Notes under the pieces: model-generated
Seen by the model: the letters and a program-made list of their open reading frames with translations, nothing else
What the model was told of the DNA's origin: nothing
Databases searched by the model: none
Shown here: positions 47,804 through 55,711 of the stretch, piece by piece
How the letters are laid out: every line of letters begins with the position of its first letter
How positions within the stretch are numbered: the stretch's first letter is position 1
Program-made: the position numbers and the translations under genes
Assembly (NCBI GenBank): GCA_963790585.1
Contig: CAWBOY010000006.1
Span: 186,001-250,000, forward strand
DNA from: CAWBOY01 sp963790585
GTDB taxonomy: Bacteria > Planctomycetota > Planctomycetia > Gemmatales > Gemmataceae
Direction of reading: 5' to 3'
DNA length: 64,000 nucleotides

Positions 47804-48067
47804 ATGACGGAAACTACAGCTAAGACACATGATGGAACGGTTGTCAGCGTAACTGGCGACAAGCTTACTACAACATGCAGCCAAGGCAAACAGCATTGTC
47901 ACACGATAGCCAAGGATGCCAAAGTTACTTGTGACGGTCATGCCAGCAAAGCCGCGGACCTCAAATCCGGAACACCGGTCCATGTTACCTGTCACAAAGA
48001 TGACAAGACCATGGCGACGGCAGTCGAATCTAAAAGACCGATCCCTGCCAAGGTTCCTAATGCGTAA
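47804..48067 (+). CDS. Small conserved hypothetical protein
   Basis: 87 residues with a beta-rich pattern (HDGTVVSVTGDKLTTTCSQGKQHCHTIAKDAKVTCDGHASKAADLKSGTPVHVTCHKDD) resembling a single small OB/SH3-like barrel; I recall similar short proteins in planctomycetes. A Cys/His-rich core (C, HCH, C, H, CH) could bind metal. GGAG precedes the ATG. No signal peptide. It is followed by a strong hairpin. Confidence 0.65.
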   Translation: MTETTAKTHDGTVVSVTGDKLTTTCSQGKQHCHTIAKDAKVTCDGHASKAADLKSGTPVHVTCHKDDKTMATAVESKRPIPAKVPNA

Positions 48068-48085
48068 TTGGCCTGAATGACCCAC

Positions 48086-48116
48086 CGTGGGCCGGCCAAT
48101 GGCTGGCCCACGAGTT
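48086..48116 (+). terminator. Terminator-like hairpin
   Basis: A 12-bp stem (48086-48097 with 48101-48112, one G-T pair) with a three-base loop is followed by AGTTTTGG. It lies 18 bases after the stop at 48067 and just before the ribosome site of the next gene. Confidence 0.55.
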
Positions 48117-48131
48117 TTGGAGGACTGCATA

Positions 48132-48443
48132 ATGATGACTCAAGACTCATTCGAGGCCTCACCAAAATTGAATGGCCGTCACCAACTTACATATGAAGCA
48201 ATCTTCCGGCATCCCGCAGCTCACAACTTGGAGTGGCACGACGTGCGGTCGTTGCTTTCTGCCCTGGCGAATGTAGTCGAGGAACATAACGGTTCTCTCC
48301 ATGTCAACAGAAATGGGCAAACGGTAACCTTGCACGCTCCTAAACATAAAGATGTCGCCACGGTAGAGCACGTTCTAGCGATTCGCCACTTCCTTGAGCA
48401 ATCGGTCGAAGCATCGATCTCCCCTTTAGTTATTCCGGACTAA
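48132..48443 (+). CDS. Small conserved hypothetical protein
   Basis: 103 residues. The segment IFRHPAAHNLEWHDVRSLLSALANVVEEHNGSLHVNRNGQTVTLHAPKHKDVATVEHVLAIRHFLEQS has the helix-then-strand pattern of a HicA-like dsRNA-binding fold (W-x-D-V-x-x-L-L ... G-x-x-x-x-x-x-N-G). There is no HicB partner nearby and the catalytic histidine position is not clear, so toxin function is not supported. GGAGG precedes the ATG. Confidence 0.62.
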   Translation: MMTQDSFEASPKLNGRHQLTYEAIFRHPAAHNLEWHDVRSLLSALANVVEEHNGSLHVNRNGQTVTLHAPKHKDVATVEHVLAIRHFLEQSVEASISPLVIPD

Positions 48444-48498
48444 ACCTATTTTTTGCCAAACATGCGGGCCTATTATCCTTCCGCGTGGGGAGTAAACC

Positions 48499-49650
48499 TT
48501 GACCTGGATTGCCTTGAAGATGCTGATGGGAGAAAAAAGCAAGTATTACGCCATTGTCTTTGGCGTCAGCTTCGCCTCTTTTCTCATCACGGAGCAAAGC
48601 GCCATCTTTTGCGGAGTAATGCTGCGTACCACCAGTCAGATCCACGATACTCGTGGAGCCGATATTTGGGTCATGAACACCGGCGTTCGCTACGTCGATG
48701 ACTTGAAGGCCATTTCCGACGTTGACCTATTTCGCGTCCGCAGCGTGGCTGGCGCGAAGTGGGCCGTCAACCTGTACCGGGGGCAGGGTCAGGCCCAACT
48801 GGCCAACGGCACATACCAGGGCGTGATTCTCATGGGGCTTGATGATGCAACGCTAACGGGAGCACCGATCCACATGCTAGCGGGCAAGATCGGCGATCTG
48901 CAAATTGCCGACGCCATTCTGGTCGATGAGGCAGGATTTCACCAGATGTGGCCGGGCGAACCGATTCGCCCTGGAAAAGTCATTGAGATGAACCAACGCC
49001 GTGCCGTGGTCGTGGGAGTCTATCGGGCGGCGCAAACGTTCATGACGATGCCAATTATCTACACACGATTCAGTCAGGCCACCCTGTTTGTTCCCCCTAC
49101 GCCCACCGGCCGTTTATTGCCCTTCGTGTTGGTCAAGGCCAAACCGGGTGTCGATCCCAAGGAACTAACGCGGCGCATCCAGGACCAAACCAGCCTGAAG
49201 GCTCTCACCAACGATGAGTTCTCGCGGCTGACGATGACCTATTATCTGCAGCACACAGGTATCCCCGTCAACTTCGGCACGACGGTCTTATTGGCCTTTT
49301 TGGTCGGCACGGCCATCACGGGACAGACGTTCTATCTCTTCACCGTTGAGAACCTCAAGCAATTCGGAACCCTCAAGGCTATGGGCATGAGCGACCGCCG
49401 CGTCGTCGCGATGATTCTCATTCAGGGTTTTGTAGTCGGCTCCATCGGCTATGGAGTCGGCGTGGGAGCGGCTTCGCTGTTCGGCATTTTCTCGCAACGC
49501 TCCATGCCGTTGCTGGCGTTCTATCTGCCCTGGCAGGTGCTGGCGTTGACCGCTACAGCTATGACTATCATCGTGTTGCTGTCTAGCTTGATAAGCATCC
49601 GCCGCGTGCTCATTCTGGAGCCGGCCGTCGTCTTCCAGGGGGGAGAATGA
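48499..49650 (+). CDS. MacB/DevC-type ABC transporter permease
   Basis: 383 residues with one N-terminal helix (YYAIVFGVSFASFLITEQSAIF), a large extracytoplasmic domain (about 45-255) and three C-terminal helices in an FtsX-like arrangement (GTTVLLAFLVGTAITGQTFYLF, VVAMILIQGFVVGSIGYGVGVGAASLFG, VLALTATAMTIIVLLSSLISI). This is the topology of MacB/LolE/DevC exporters. The start TTG 48499 has GGGAG upstream. The stop overlaps the ATPase start by four bases (ATGA), so the two are coupled. An HlyD-like partner is not present upstream or downstream, the latter side being occupied by a transposon. Confidence 0.88.
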   Translation: MTWIALKMLMGEKSKYYAIVFGVSFASFLITEQSAIFCGVMLRTTSQIHDTRGADIWVMNTGVRYVDDLKAISDVDLFRVRSVAGAKWAVNLYRGQGQAQLANGTYQGVILMGLDDATLTGAPIHMLAGKIGDLQIADAILVDEAGFHQMWPGEPIRPGKVIEMNQRRAVVVGVYRAAQTFMTMPIIYTRFSQATLFVPPTPTGRLLPFVLVKAKPGVDPKELTRRIQDQTSLKALTNDEFSRLTMTYYLQHTGIPVNFGTTVLLAFLVGTAITGQTFYLFTVENLKQFGTLKAMGMSDRRVVAMILIQGFVVGSIGYGVGVGAASLFGIFSQRSMPLLAFYLPWQVLALTATAMTIIVLLSSLISIRRVLILEPAVVFQGGE

Positions 49651-50327
49651 TCTTACCTGTGCAGACTGGGAAGGGCGTGACCTGTCGGAAACTAATCAAG
49701 GACTATGGTAAGGGCGATTCACGAGTGCAGGCCCTCCGCGGCGTAGACCTCGACATCGCCCCAGGTGAGTTGACTCTGCTCGTGGGGCCAAGTGGCTGCG
49801 GCAAGACAACGTTGATTTCGATCCTGGCAGGCACGCTCGACTCGACCAGCGGCGATGTATCCGTGTTGGGTTTGGATTTGAAGAAAATGTCGAGAAGCCA
49901 GAAAACGGCGTTTCGAGTGAGGAACGTCGGCTTTGTATTCCAACAGTTCAACCTGTTGCCGGCCTTGACGGCGGCGGAAAACGTGGCGGTACCACTGGTA
50001 ATCAATGGCCTGTCGAAGGCGGCCGCCATCGCGCGGGCCATCGAGATCCTAAAGACGGTAGGTTTGGGCGATCGGCTCCAGGCCATGCCGTCGCAAATGT
50101 CCGGCGGACAGCAACAGCGCGTGGCGGTTGCTCGAGCGCTGGTTCACCAACCCCGGATGCTCGTTGCCGATGAGCCGACCTCGGCCATCGACGCCCATGC
50201 CGGCCAGGCCATCATGGAGTTGATCCGCGAGGTGGCGCTTGAGCCGAATCGGGTGGCCATTGTCGTGACACACGACTCGCGCGTACTTAGCTTTGGCGAC
50301 CGAATTGTCGTGTCAGCAGCGTTTTAG
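49647..50327 (+). CDS. ABC transporter ATPase (MacB/LolD type), 3' end cut by a transposon
   Basis: 226 residues with complete nucleotide-binding motifs: Walker A GPSGCGKTT, Q-loop FVFQQFN, signature MSGGQQQRVAVARAL, Walker B MLVADEPTSAID and H-loop VTHDSR. Relatives normally end DRIVHxEDGRI; here the reading is DRIVVSAAF and the final codons with the TAG stop fall inside the terminal repeat of the transposon beginning at about 50311. The lost tail is short, so activity might persist. It overlaps the permease by four bases. Confidence 0.9.
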   Translation: MILPVQTGKGVTCRKLIKDYGKGDSRVQALRGVDLDIAPGELTLLVGPSGCGKTTLISILAGTLDSTSGDVSVLGLDLKKMSRSQKTAFRVRNVGFVFQQFNLLPALTAAENVAVPLVINGLSKAAAIARAIEILKTVGLGDRLQAMPSQMSGGQQQRVAVARALVHQPRMLVADEPTSAIDAHAGQAIMELIREVALEPNRVAIVVTHDSRVLSFGDRIVVSAAF

Positions 50328-50568
50328 CATGGGGCCAAAATTGCGCGGTGGCCCGGGCCAGGGCGCGCAGGCAGGATCGCGGGCCAGGCCGCGCGCTTTC
50401 GTAGAGGGCCATAGGCGTGCACTGTCCCGGGCCAGCACGCGGCGTGGTTCTTTGGTTGGGATTTTGTGATAGGCTTGAAGCACTTCCCAGCGCCACTCGG
50501 CGCCAAAACGCCTCGGAGCCAGGCGCGAACCTGGCCCCGAGACTTGACCGGCGGGAGCAAGACCTCCC

Positions 50569-51106
50569 TTGGGCCCACCCTCATTTCAGCATTTCTGTGG
50601 CCAACGGCCAGAGGCACCATGTCTTCGTCGAACGCGGCGTTGTTTGCTCAAGGGTTGTGAGCGACGCTTCACGCCGGCGCGTCCTCAGGCGCGCTATTGC
50701 AGCGCGGCCTGTCGCCGGGAGGCACAGCGGTGGCGACGCTGGCAGGCGAGCCAGCGTTATCGGTCCACCGAGCGAGGCCAAGAGCGGCGGCGGGAACAGA
50801 GCCGGCGGTATCGCGAGCGACAGCGTCAGCAACAGCGAACCGAGTCAGGCTGACGAAGCTTTGCCGCGCGAGGGCCAGCGCCCAGGGTCTGCGTGCGATG
50901 ATTTTGCCAGGCGGCCCTGCGATCGACCGGGTTGTTATGAGCTTTTCCCGATCGCCGATGAACAATCGTGCAAGCGATTCTGTAGTTTGGCCTGCCGACT
51001 GGCGTTACGTCGCGTGTTGGATCGTGAGGCGCGCTATCGGTCGCGGCGTCGGCGCTGGCGTTCGGAACGTGTGACCGAGCGTGTGCGGCCTCCAGATACG
51101 TCGTGA
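50569..51106 (+). CDS. Cysteine- and arginine-rich zinc-finger protein of the transposon, frameshifted
   Basis: Two related modules are seen. The first is CLLKGCERRFTPARPQARYCSAACRREAQRWRRWQASQRYR (frame from 50569, stop at 50851-50853). The second is CDRPGCYELFPIADEQSCKRFCSLACRLALRRVLDREARYRSRRRRW, in the frame ending at 51106. Each has four spaced cysteines followed by a very basic helix, suggesting a zinc-stabilised nucleic-acid-binding unit. One base change near 50845 joins them into a single protein. The start is uncertain (TTG 50569 or a later codon). It lies upstream of the ParB-like gene in the same transposon. Confidence 0.6.
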
Positions 51107-51261
51107 CCAAGTCTTTGCAGATATTTTTGAGCGAGCAGCCAGGATAAAGTGCCTCCACCCCAAACCGGAGAGAGGAGCGGGCGGTCGCGAGAGCGATTTT
51201 GCGTCCCCCGTTTCCTTTCTTCGAATGGAGGAAAGAGGGAGGTTTGGTGGAGGGTACGTAC

Positions 51262-52176
51262 ATGGCTTGGAACGACGGTATCTCACGACCGGTGATGCTT
51301 GCCGACCTGGGCCAGCACTATCGGCGTTATCGCCTGACCGATTTGGAGGCGGAGGAAGCAATGGCGGGATCGCTGCGTCGTTGGGGGCAGTTGTCACCGG
51401 TGGTGGTGTGTATGCGTGAGCAAAAATTGGAACTCCTCGACGGCTTCAAGCGTTATGCGGCGGCACGCCAGGTAGGTGGGTTAAGGAGTTTGAGCGTACG
51501 AGTATTGGAGGTGGATGAGCCGACGGCAAAGGCGGCGATTCTGGGGTTGAACCGTGGTCAGGGTCCGGTACGGGAGTTGGAGGAGGCCTGGGTTGTCCAG
51601 GGGTTGGTACGTGACGATGGGATGACGCAGGTGGAAGCGGCCCACTTGTTGGGCCGACACAAGAGTTGGGTGTGTCGCCGCCTGGCGTTGTTGGAGCGGT
51701 TGAGTGTGGCGGTGAAAGAGGATTTGCGTTTGGGATTAGTGGGTCCGTCGTTGGCCCGTCAATTGACGCGGTTGCCCGTGGGCAACCAGGAAGCATTGTT
51801 GGAGTTGACGCGCCGGGAGACGTTGACGGCTCAGGAAGTGAGCGGCGTGATCGAGTTGTTGCAAGGTGCCAGTGACGAGCAGGCGGCGTTCGTGCTGGCG
51901 AAGCCTCGTGAGGCGTTGGCTCAGGTAAACGGTATGCCGACGGCATTGCGGGATCCACGTCTGAGTGGAGCCGGGAACTGGCTGGCGAAGCATTTGAGAC
52001 AGGCTTTGGAAACACTGACTCGTCTGGAGAATTGGCTTCGGACGCCGAACGTGCTTGAGTTGCGAACGCAGGATCGTGAGATCCTCCAGCCGATATTGGC
52101 GCGTGTCGGCGATCAGTCCCATGTGGTGGCGGAGTTGGTGTTGGGACCGGACCTCAAGCGTATGAGGCTGCCATGA
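51262..52176 (+). CDS. ParB/Spo0J-like protein carried by the IS21-like transposon
   Basis: 304 residues. An N-terminal ParB/sulfiredoxin-like domain (about 10-100: LADLGQHYRRYRLTDLEAEEAMAGSLRRWGQLSPVVVCMREQKLELLDGFKRYAAARQVG) has DGFKRYAA at the position of the usual GERRxxA nucleotide-binding motif. A helix-turn-helix follows (about 128-160: GMTQVEAAHLLGRHKSWVCRRLALLERL), then a helical C-terminus. ATG 51262 is supported by GGAGGG upstream. The stop overlaps the istA start in ATGA, so it is translationally coupled to the transposase. It is not accompanied by ParA, so plasmid-style partition is unlikely; a role in target choice or regulation of transposition is inferred. Confidence 0.82.
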   Translation: MAWNDGISRPVMLADLGQHYRRYRLTDLEAEEAMAGSLRRWGQLSPVVVCMREQKLELLDGFKRYAAARQVGGLRSLSVRVLEVDEPTAKAAILGLNRGQGPVRELEEAWVVQGLVRDDGMTQVEAAHLLGRHKSWVCRRLALLERLSVAVKEDLRLGLVGPSLARQLTRLPVGNQEALLELTRRETLTAQEVSGVIELLQGASDEQAAFVLAKPREALAQVNGMPTALRDPRLSGAGNWLAKHLRQALETLTRLENWLRTPNVLELRTQDREILQPILARVGDQSHVVAELVLGPDLKRMRLP

Positions 52177-53735
52177 ATGAGGCGTTGCGTCTGGAGATCG
52201 TGCAACGGCGTCAGAGTGGGATGTCGTTGCGTGCCATCGCGGAAGAATTGGGCCTGTCGCGTGGCGCCGTGACACGCGCGTTGGCACAGGTGCAAGCTCA
52301 GCGGGACGGACGGGTCGCCCGGCCCCGTCCACGCCACAGCATCATTGATCCCTTCGAGCCGCTCTTGAAGGAGTTGCTTGCCAAGTACCCGAATCTCACC
52401 ACCATGTGCGCCTTGGAAGAGTTGCAAGCACGCGGTTTCACTGGCCAGTACACCGTCGTACGTCAGCGCCTGGGATTGTTGCGGCCACGCGCCGCGCGGC
52501 CACCCGTGCCGCGCTTCGAGACCGGGCCAGGGATCCAAGCCCAAATGGACTACGGCGTCTATGACATCGACTTTACACGTGAAGGCCGCCGGCGTGTGTA
52601 CCTCTTCAGCTATTTGCTCGGCTACTCCCGCCGGCAGTATCTACGCTTCGTGGAATCGATGGATCTAACAACGACCTTGCGAGAACACGTACATGCCTTC
52701 CACCATCTTGGCGGCGTTGCGCGGGTCTGCCTGTATGACAACTTCAAAGCCGTGGTGCTGCGTCATGACGCCGATGGCGTTATCTACAACCCCAAGTTCC
52801 TGGCCTTCGCCACGCATTACGGCTTCCGGCCACAAGCCTGCCGCGTGCGCCGACCGCAAACCAAGGGTAAAGTCGAGCGAAAGATGTTCCACGTCGAAAG
52901 CAGTTTGCTCAATGGTCGCACCTTCGACACCCTCGAGCATCTCAACGAGGTGACCACCTGGTGGCTGCACAACGTCGCCGACATCCGTGTCCTACGCGAC
53001 TTCAAGGAGACGCCACTCCAGCGTCACCAACACGAACAACCACACTTGCTGACGCTGCCGACCTGTGACTTCGACACCGCCCAGGTCATCTATCGCCACG
53101 TGAGCGTCGAGGGCTACGTCACCCATCGGCTCAACCTGTACTCCGTGCCGTGGACGTACATCGGCCAGGTGCTACCTGTACGCGTCACCGAGAGTGAAGT
53201 CGTCATCTACTCGATCGGTCTGGAGGAGATCGCACGCCACCTTCTCGTGGCCAGCTCCCACACGGGCGTTCGCCAGTCGAACAAGACCCATCATCCCGCC
53301 GACGACCCCGGCCAGCGTGAACTGCTGTTACGGCAACGCTTCACGGAACTGGGGCCGGTGGCCGTACAGTTCCTCGACGGCTTGCTCGCCAAGCAAGTCC
53401 AGGGCAAACTACAGGCCCAGCAACTGTTGGCAGTGGTAGCCCACTACCAACGCAAAGATGTACAGGCCGCCTTCGAGCGTGCCGTCCGCTTCGGCGCCTA
53501 CTCCTTGGCGGCAATCCGACGCATCCTTGCCGCGACCGCCAAGCCCAAGCCGCTCCTGGAGGAACTGGCCGATCTGCATCGTGACACGCTGGACCCGTTG
53601 TTGCGTGCCGACGCGGTCGGTCCACGGCCAACCAGCGACTATCAGCATTTGCTCTTGCCTGAGGAAGCCGCCAATGACGCCTCGTCCCAAGAAAAACCGT
53701 TCAGCGAAACCAACACCGACGCCACCTCTGCGTGA
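52173..53735 (+). CDS. istA: IS21-family transposase IstA
   Basis: 520 residues. N-terminal helix-turn-helix (LRAIAEELGLSRGAVTRALAQV), then a retroviral-integrase-type core with DDE candidates in QAQMDYGVYDIDF, VCLYDNFKAVV and KGKVERKMFHVESS, and the Mu-transposase-like C-terminal part (YVTHRLNLYSVPWTYIGQVLPVRVTESEVVIYS). It catalyses strand transfer together with the IstB ATPase. Its end overlaps istB by about 60 bases. The ATGA overlap with the ParB-like gene sets the start. It looks intact. Confidence 0.92.
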   Translation: MNEALRLEIVQRRQSGMSLRAIAEELGLSRGAVTRALAQVQAQRDGRVARPRPRHSIIDPFEPLLKELLAKYPNLTTMCALEELQARGFTGQYTVVRQRLGLLRPRAARPPVPRFETGPGIQAQMDYGVYDIDFTREGRRRVYLFSYLLGYSRRQYLRFVESMDLTTTLREHVHAFHHLGGVARVCLYDNFKAVVLRHDADGVIYNPKFLAFATHYGFRPQACRVRRPQTKGKVERKMFHVESSLLNGRTFDTLEHLNEVTTWWLHNVADIRVLRDFKETPLQRHQHEQPHLLTLPTCDFDTAQVIYRHVSVEGYVTHRLNLYSVPWTYIGQVLPVRVTESEVVIYSIGLEEIARHLLVASSHTGVRQSNKTHHPADDPGQRELLLRQRFTELGPVAVQFLDGLLAKQVQGKLQAQQLLAVVAHYQRKDVQAAFERAVRFGAYSLAAIRRILAATAKPKPLLEELADLHRDTLDPLLRADAVGPRPTSDYQHLLLPEEAANDASSQEKPFSETNTDATSA

Positions 53736-54486
53736 GCAGATCCTCGCCGACTTCGCCACGCTGCGCGTCCCCATGACTGCCGAACAGCTCGATGCCGTCG
53801 TACTCGACGCCGAGCAAAGCGGCCGCTCGCATCTGGAGTTCCTGTACCGTTTGCTCACCGACCAGGCGGGCTTGCGTCGCCAACGTAGCATCGAACGACG
53901 CATCAAGGATGCCCACTTCCGCGAACTGAAACCACTGAGCGACTTCGATTGGAGCTTCAACCCGTCGCTCCCACGGACGCAACTTGAAACCTTGGTTGGC
54001 TGTGACTTCGTCCGCCGCTGTCAGAACCTGGTGTTCGTCGGCCAATCCGGCTTGGGAAAAAGTCGGCTGATTCAGAACATCGGTCAGGCCGCTTGCGTGC
54101 AGGGCTATCGCGTCTTTTACACGACCAGCGGTGCTCTCCTGGAAGATCTGACTGCGGCCTTGGCCGACCAAACGATCCACGACCGTGTACGCTTCTATGC
54201 CCGCTTCGAGTTGTTAATCATCGACGAATTTGGTCTGGACCGCATTGAACGCAGCCTGTGTCCGCAGGCCGCCAGCTTGTGGTACAAGATCATCGACGCG
54301 CGGAGCCAACGGGTCAGCACGGCGCTGGTGACCAACATCGACTTCGAGTCCTGGGCCGAATACCTGGGCGATGCTCCCCTGGCGATGGCGTTGTTGGATC
54401 GCGTCGTGGACGGCGCAACCATCGTGAAATTGAAGGGCAAATCCTATCGTGTTCATCGCGGCCCCGAAGAGCCGTCCGCCAAGTAA
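53674..54486 (+). CDS. istB: IS21-family helper ATPase IstB
   Basis: 270 residues, AAA+ DnaC/IstB type. Walker A GQSGLGKS, Walker B LLIIDEFGLD, a sensor-1-like segment STALVTNIDFESW and an arginine-rich LLDRVVDGATIVKLKGKSYR end. It loads IstA on target DNA and controls target immunity. The start ATG 53674 lies within the istA 3' end, typical of IS21 operons. In relatives Walker A is usually GPxGxGKT; here the last residue is S, which is tolerated. Intact. Confidence 0.92.
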   Translation: MTPRPKKNRSAKPTPTPPLREQILADFATLRVPMTAEQLDAVVLDAEQSGRSHLEFLYRLLTDQAGLRRQRSIERRIKDAHFRELKPLSDFDWSFNPSLPRTQLETLVGCDFVRRCQNLVFVGQSGLGKSRLIQNIGQAACVQGYRVFYTTSGALLEDLTAALADQTIHDRVRFYARFELLIIDEFGLDRIERSLCPQAASLWYKIIDARSQRVSTALVTNIDFESWAEYLGDAPLAMALLDRVVDGATIVKLKGKSYRVHRGPEEPSAK

Positions 54487-54653
54487 CCGCGCCAAGGATA
54501 GGACCTCGCCACGCTCACCCCGCTTCGCCGGGCAACTCCTGTTGGCCTCATCTCAAGCCGCGAAAATGGCCTCACTTCAAAACGCGATCAACACGCAAAT
54601 TGCAGTTCAGATTTAACACCTCTGTCGGACGGGCGTCTCTGAGGTGATATCCG

Positions 54654-55373
54654 TCATGCGACGCGCCGACGATGAACCCTTCCTATCGCTTGCAGAACAC
54701 ACCAGCGAGCTAGCTCGATTGCTGGCCATGGGTCTGCTACACCTTCGCAATACACAGGCCGGTTCGAGCCTAAAGAAGTGAGTAGGAGCGCGTCTATCCG
54801 GCTTAAGAACGGCGTCAGGTCGCCTCGCGCAGGAGGCGGTGGTTGGGCCGTAGTCTGGTGTGGTCGACATGTTTGGGCCGCGATGGTTAGTCCGATCTTT
54901 GCAACCCGCAACTCGATCTCGATCAGTTTCTCAGCAGTCCTCATCTCTGCTCTCACAATGCAGTGACGTACCCAAGCGACTGCCACGAACCCCAGCAAAG
55001 CGAGTCCCAATACCCGCACTTCATCGCTGAACATTTCAGGAATGTGCCGAGCCATGAGGAGAAACAAACAGCCCAACAGTCCGCCGTATACCACCGCCGT
55101 TCCCGTGGCTCCGTTGGGCGTTCGCCGGCTGACAATCCCTCTCCAGTAGGCTCGGAATGAGATCGCGGCAACGGCCAGCAGGGCCATGCCCGTTAGCAAA
55201 AAGAAGGCCAGAAAGAAACTCCAGTCCGGCCTGTAGGACTTCGCCGTAACAGGCCAATCGATGAGCAGACTTAGGCCGGAGAAGATCGCCAGACCCAACC
55301 CGATTAACCCCATGACAACGCCGACCCCGAGATACACTCCCGCTTCTTGCTGTGTTAGTTTTTTCTCAAACAT
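54654..55373 (-). CDS. Integral membrane protein of unknown function
   Basis: About 239 residues. Four hydrophobic segments are seen: GVYLGVGVVMGLIGLGLAIFSGLSLLI, WSFFLAFFLLTGMALLAVAAISF, GTAVVYGGLLGCLFLLMARHI and VLGLALLGFVAVAWV. The remaining 110 residues form a soluble, partly proline-rich tail. No family recognised. An in-frame start nine bases upstream (55382) is possible. The C-terminus ends 60 bases from the transposon terminus at 54593, so the last residues could be altered by that insertion. Confidence 0.6.
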   Translation of the reverse strand: MFEKKLTQQEAGVYLGVGVVMGLIGLGLAIFSGLSLLIDWPVTAKSYRPDWSFFLAFFLLTGMALLAVAAISFRAYWRGIVSRRTPNGATGTAVVYGGLLGCLFLLMARHIPEMFSDEVRVLGLALLGFVAVAWVRHCIVRAEMRTAEKLIEIELRVAKIGLTIAAQTCRPHQTTAQPPPPARGDLTPFLSRIDALLLTSLGSNRPVYCEGVADPWPAIELARWCVLQAIGRVHRRRVA

Positions 55374-55711
55374 GGTCGGCATCCCTTATTCGTATTGCTG
55401 CCGCCCGTCCGAGGAGACCAGATCAGCGGCGAGTAAATGTCATTCCCAAACAGATTCGCAGATAAGGCCGGAGCCAGGTTTTAACGCCGATGGAGTTTCT
55501 CGACCTGGGCAGCAGCTTCGCTGCCGACAAGTCGCTCTCGAGGTTGGTTAAGTGCGGGGTAAATTTTTCGATTTCTCATTCATCGCATGCTCAGGCAAAA
55601 CACACAGGCCTGCCAGGGTGCCATATCCAGGTAAAGCCCGCGTCCTTGCAAATCGTCGCCGCTCCAGTCGTAGCTGGCTGGGCTAAGGCGCCGCGAAATA
55701 ATGTGTAAGCG
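55374..55711. other. Intergenic region before the ISKra4-like genes
   Basis: No supported gene. It should contain the promoter of the minus-strand membrane protein and the right-hand end of the ISKra4-like element, but I could not define that end. Confidence 0.4.

Larger units (their letters stand above)
50311..54593 (+). mobile_element. IS21-like transposon carrying ParB-like and zinc-finger genes
   Basis: Terminal repeats begin TGTCAGCAGCGTTTTAGC (50311) and, on the opposite strand, TGTTGATCGCGTTTTGAAG (ending 54593); the similarity continues through TG-GGCCA for 27 bases. The element contains four same-strand genes: a cysteine/arginine-rich zinc-finger protein, a ParB-like protein, istA and istB. 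No target duplication could be recognised, and the right flank does not continue the ATPase gene. Confidence 0.75.

Noticed and set aside
55694..55710. Sequence resembling the ISAzo13-like terminal repeat (CGAAATAAT, then TAAGC)
   Set aside because: Short, with an internal gap, and in direct rather than inverted orientation relative to 57228; probably chance.
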